NCBI GenBank assembly: GCA_002704325.1
Contig: PAFJ01000006.1
Span: 48,559-63,392, forward strand
Direction of reading: 5' to 3'
DNA length: 14,834 nt
From: Gammaproteobacteria bacterium
GTDB taxonomy: Bacteria; Pseudomonadota; Gammaproteobacteria; Pseudomonadales; Azotimanducaceae
The notes under the pieces are model-generated. The model did no database searches, was not told the origin of the DNA, and was given only the letters and a program-made list of their open reading frames with translations. Position numbers and translations under genes: made by a program. This document shows positions 13,253 through 14,834 of the stretch, piece by piece (the stretch's first letter is position 1; every line of letters starts with the position of its first letter).

Positions 13253-14557
13253 CTATGCATCAGAATGCCTTCCTAGCCGTAATTTTATTGACAAAGCGTG
13301 TGCTCCCAAACCCTCTGCTTCTGCAAGTGTAATTGCCGCTGGACCGATTTTTTTAATCGAACTTTCTTTGGCTCCCACAAGCGTTGTTCTTTTCATAAAA
13401 TCGATTAGACCCAATCCTGACGAAAAACGTGATGTCCGTGAAGTCGGCAAAACATGATTCGGGCCAGCAACATAATCACCTAAAGCCTCTGGAGTTCTTC
13501 GGCCTAAGAATATAGCACCCGCATTAATAATTTTATCAGCCATTTTTTGTGGCTCATCAATTGCCAGTTCAAGGTGCTCTGGAGCAATTTTATTAACGAC
13601 CTCTGGGGCTTGTTCGATATTGTTAATAATGATTATTGCCCCAAAATCTCTCCAACTTGCTGTGGCTATGTCTTTCCTATCTAAAAGTGGCAGACAGGCA
13701 TCTATTTCTTCTTCCACATTATTAGCAAATTCAATATCATCTGTAATCAGAATAGATTGGGCCAACGGATCATGTTCAGCTTGCGACAAAAGGTCTACAG
13801 CTATCCATTTAGCATCATTTTTGTTGTCAGCAACCACTAAAATTTCGGAAGGTCCAGCAACCATGTCGATACCAACTTTACCAAACAGTTGTCTTTTTGC
13901 TGCAGCAACATAAGCATTGCCCGGACCCACAATTTTATCCACAGCATCTATACTGTTACAACCATATGCTAGTGCTGCAATTGCTTGCGCACCACCGATG
14001 CGGTAGACTTCATCAACACCAGATATTTTTGCAGCTGCCAATACTAAATGGTTTAATTTTCCCTTATTTGAAGGGGAAACCATAACCAATCTCTTAACGC
14101 CTGCAACCTTCGCAGGTATAGCGTTCATTAATACCGAGGATGGATAAGATGCGCTACCTCCAGGAACATAAATACCTACCGACTCAATCGGACTCCATCT
14201 AAGTGCTAGTTCAACTCCTTCAAGATCAATGTAATTATAATTATCTGGGAATTGTTTTTCATGAAATAATCTAATTCGACTTGAGGCCATTTTTAGCGCA
14301 TCAAGTTCCTGTGTTTTACATTTTTGATAAGAATTCTCGATCTCGCTCTCTGAAATCCTAATATTATCTTCAGTTAAAACGTAATCATCAAACTTCTTTG
14401 TAAGTTCAAATAAAGCATGGTCGCCTGTATCTTTTACCTGCGTAATGATCTGAGTAACGATATTTTCAACGTCATTCAGGGTTTCTCTTTGACTGTTCAA
14501 AAACTTTCTAAACTTGTCACCGAAGTTACCGCTGTTTGAATTAATTCGTATCGGCAT
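13253..14557 (-). CDS. hisD: Histidinol dehydrogenase
   Basis: A 434-residue enzyme catalysing the last two oxidations from L-histidinol to L-histidine with NAD. I chose the ATG at 14557 ('MPIRI'), which has an AAGGGG site upstream and matches the usual family N terminus; an in-frame ATG at 14581 would add eight residues. The signature '[11 protein letters not shown]' is at 211-221. Zinc ligands Q259, H262, D361 and H420 and the catalytic pair E327-H328 ('APEHLEL') are all present, in nearly the same numbering as E. coli HisD. It overlaps the end of hisG by 17 bp, so the two are coupled. Confidence 0.97.
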   Translation of the reverse strand: MPIRINSNSGNFGDKFRKFLNSQRETLNDVENIVTQIITQVKDTGDHALFELTKKFDDYVLTEDNIRISESEIENSYQKCKTQELDALKMASSRIRLFHEKQFPDNYNYIDLEGVELALRWSPIESVGIYVPGGSASYPSSVLMNAIPAKVAGVKRLVMVSPSNKGKLNHLVLAAAKISGVDEVYRIGGAQAIAALAYGCNSIDAVDKIVGPGNAYVAAAKRQLFGKVGIDMVAGPSEILVVADNKNDAKWIAVDLLSQAEHDPLAQSILITDDIEFANNVEEEIDACLPLLDRKDIATASWRDFGAIIIINNIEQAPEVVNKIAPEHLELAIDEPQKMADKIINAGAIFLGRRTPEALGDYVAGPNHVLPTSRTSRFSSGLGLIDFMKRTTLVGAKESSIKKIGPAAITLAEAEGLGAHALSIKLRLGRHSDA

Positions 14558-14834
14558 CAACCGCCCCTTGAATACAATCAATCCAAAATTTTATTTCATC
14601 TAATCGGGTTTTAAATGTTGTTCTATTTACCACCAGTCGGGATGTAATCTCCGCAATTTCTTCAACCTCAACTAGACCATTAGCTCTTAAAGTCGAACCC
14701 GTGGAAACTAAATCCACAATTCTTGAACACAATCCCATAGATGGGGCAATTTCCATTGCGCCATTCAGTTTTATACATTCAGCTTGTACCCCTCTTTTAG
14801 CGAAATGCCTCTTTGTTATTTCAGGGTATTTAGT
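14541..14834 (-). CDS. hisG: ATP phosphoribosyltransferase, C-terminal part (5' end outside window)
   Basis: The 3' end of hisG, open to the window edge; an internal ATG at 14756 is not the start. About 97 residues are visible. They show '[17 protein letters not shown]', '[11 protein letters not shown]' and the family signature '[16 protein letters not shown]', followed by '[17 protein letters not shown]'. HisG joins ATP and PRPP in the first step of histidine synthesis. The visible end matches the short form, which lacks the C-terminal regulatory domain and normally works with HisZ; hisZ is not in the window. Confidence 0.94.
   Translation of the reverse strand, partial: TKYPEITKRHFAKRGVQAECIKLNGAMEIAPSMGLCSRIVDLVSTGSTLRANGLVEVEEIAEITSRLVVNRTTFKTRLDEIKFWIDCIQGAVDADTN

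Noticed and set aside
13000..14085. Rightward ORFs at 13000-13332, 13620-13913 and 13897-14085
   Set aside because: They lie antisense to hisD and the UPF0262 gene, which are clearly the real genes, and their translations show no family features.

Overview
The window looks like a low-GC, probably marine, alphaproteobacterial genome. The right third (about 9.93-14.83 kb) holds a core block read leftwards: hisG (partial), hisD, a UPF0262 gene, a low-molecular-weight phosphatase gene, infA, maf and rng. UPF0262 is typical of Alphaproteobacteria, and the order hisD/UPF0262/phosphatase/infA/maf/rng is a recognisable alphaproteobacterial arrangement. The codons are AT-rich. TGA is used as a normal stop in several genes.

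The left two thirds (1-9.85 kb) is an accessory, apparently catabolic region in several transcription units. Rightward are the end of a glutathione S-transferase (GST) gene, an SDR dehydrogenase and a Claisen-type DRE-TIM metallolyase that closes with a strong terminator. Just past that terminator a good promoter starts a second rightward unit: a cupin, two tandem carboxymuconolactone-decarboxylase/AhpD-like (CMD) proteins and an MFS carboxylate-type transporter. A bidirectional terminator follows. Leftward come an M24 'pita-bread' metalloenzyme resembling DddP and creatinase-type proteins, behind a promoter with a perfect 16-bp palindrome in its spacer, and a Gfo/Idh/MocA oxidoreductase. Divergent from the latter are the two subunits of a 3-oxoacid-type CoA transferase. 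Together these suggest uptake, oxidation, C-C or C-X cleavage and CoA activation of an unidentified small organic acid. The substrate cannot be read from the sequence.

The main observation is in the first CMD gene (3322-3951). A single in-frame TGA at codon 82 falls exactly on the second cysteine of the CxxC redox motif (C79-N-Y-TGA82), and the same frame continues for another 127 codons of good CMD sequence. Fourteen nucleotides after the TGA begins a perfect 7-bp GC-rich hairpin with a GGC loop, at the right distance and with the loop G expected of a bacterial SECIS element. I read this as one selenoprotein gene with a CxxU active site, not two ORFs or a pseudogene. Its neighbour (3972-4517) is a paralogue with both redox positions lost (D79, F82). 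This gives a tandem of one Sec-containing and one apparently redox-dead CMD protein inside a catabolic operon.
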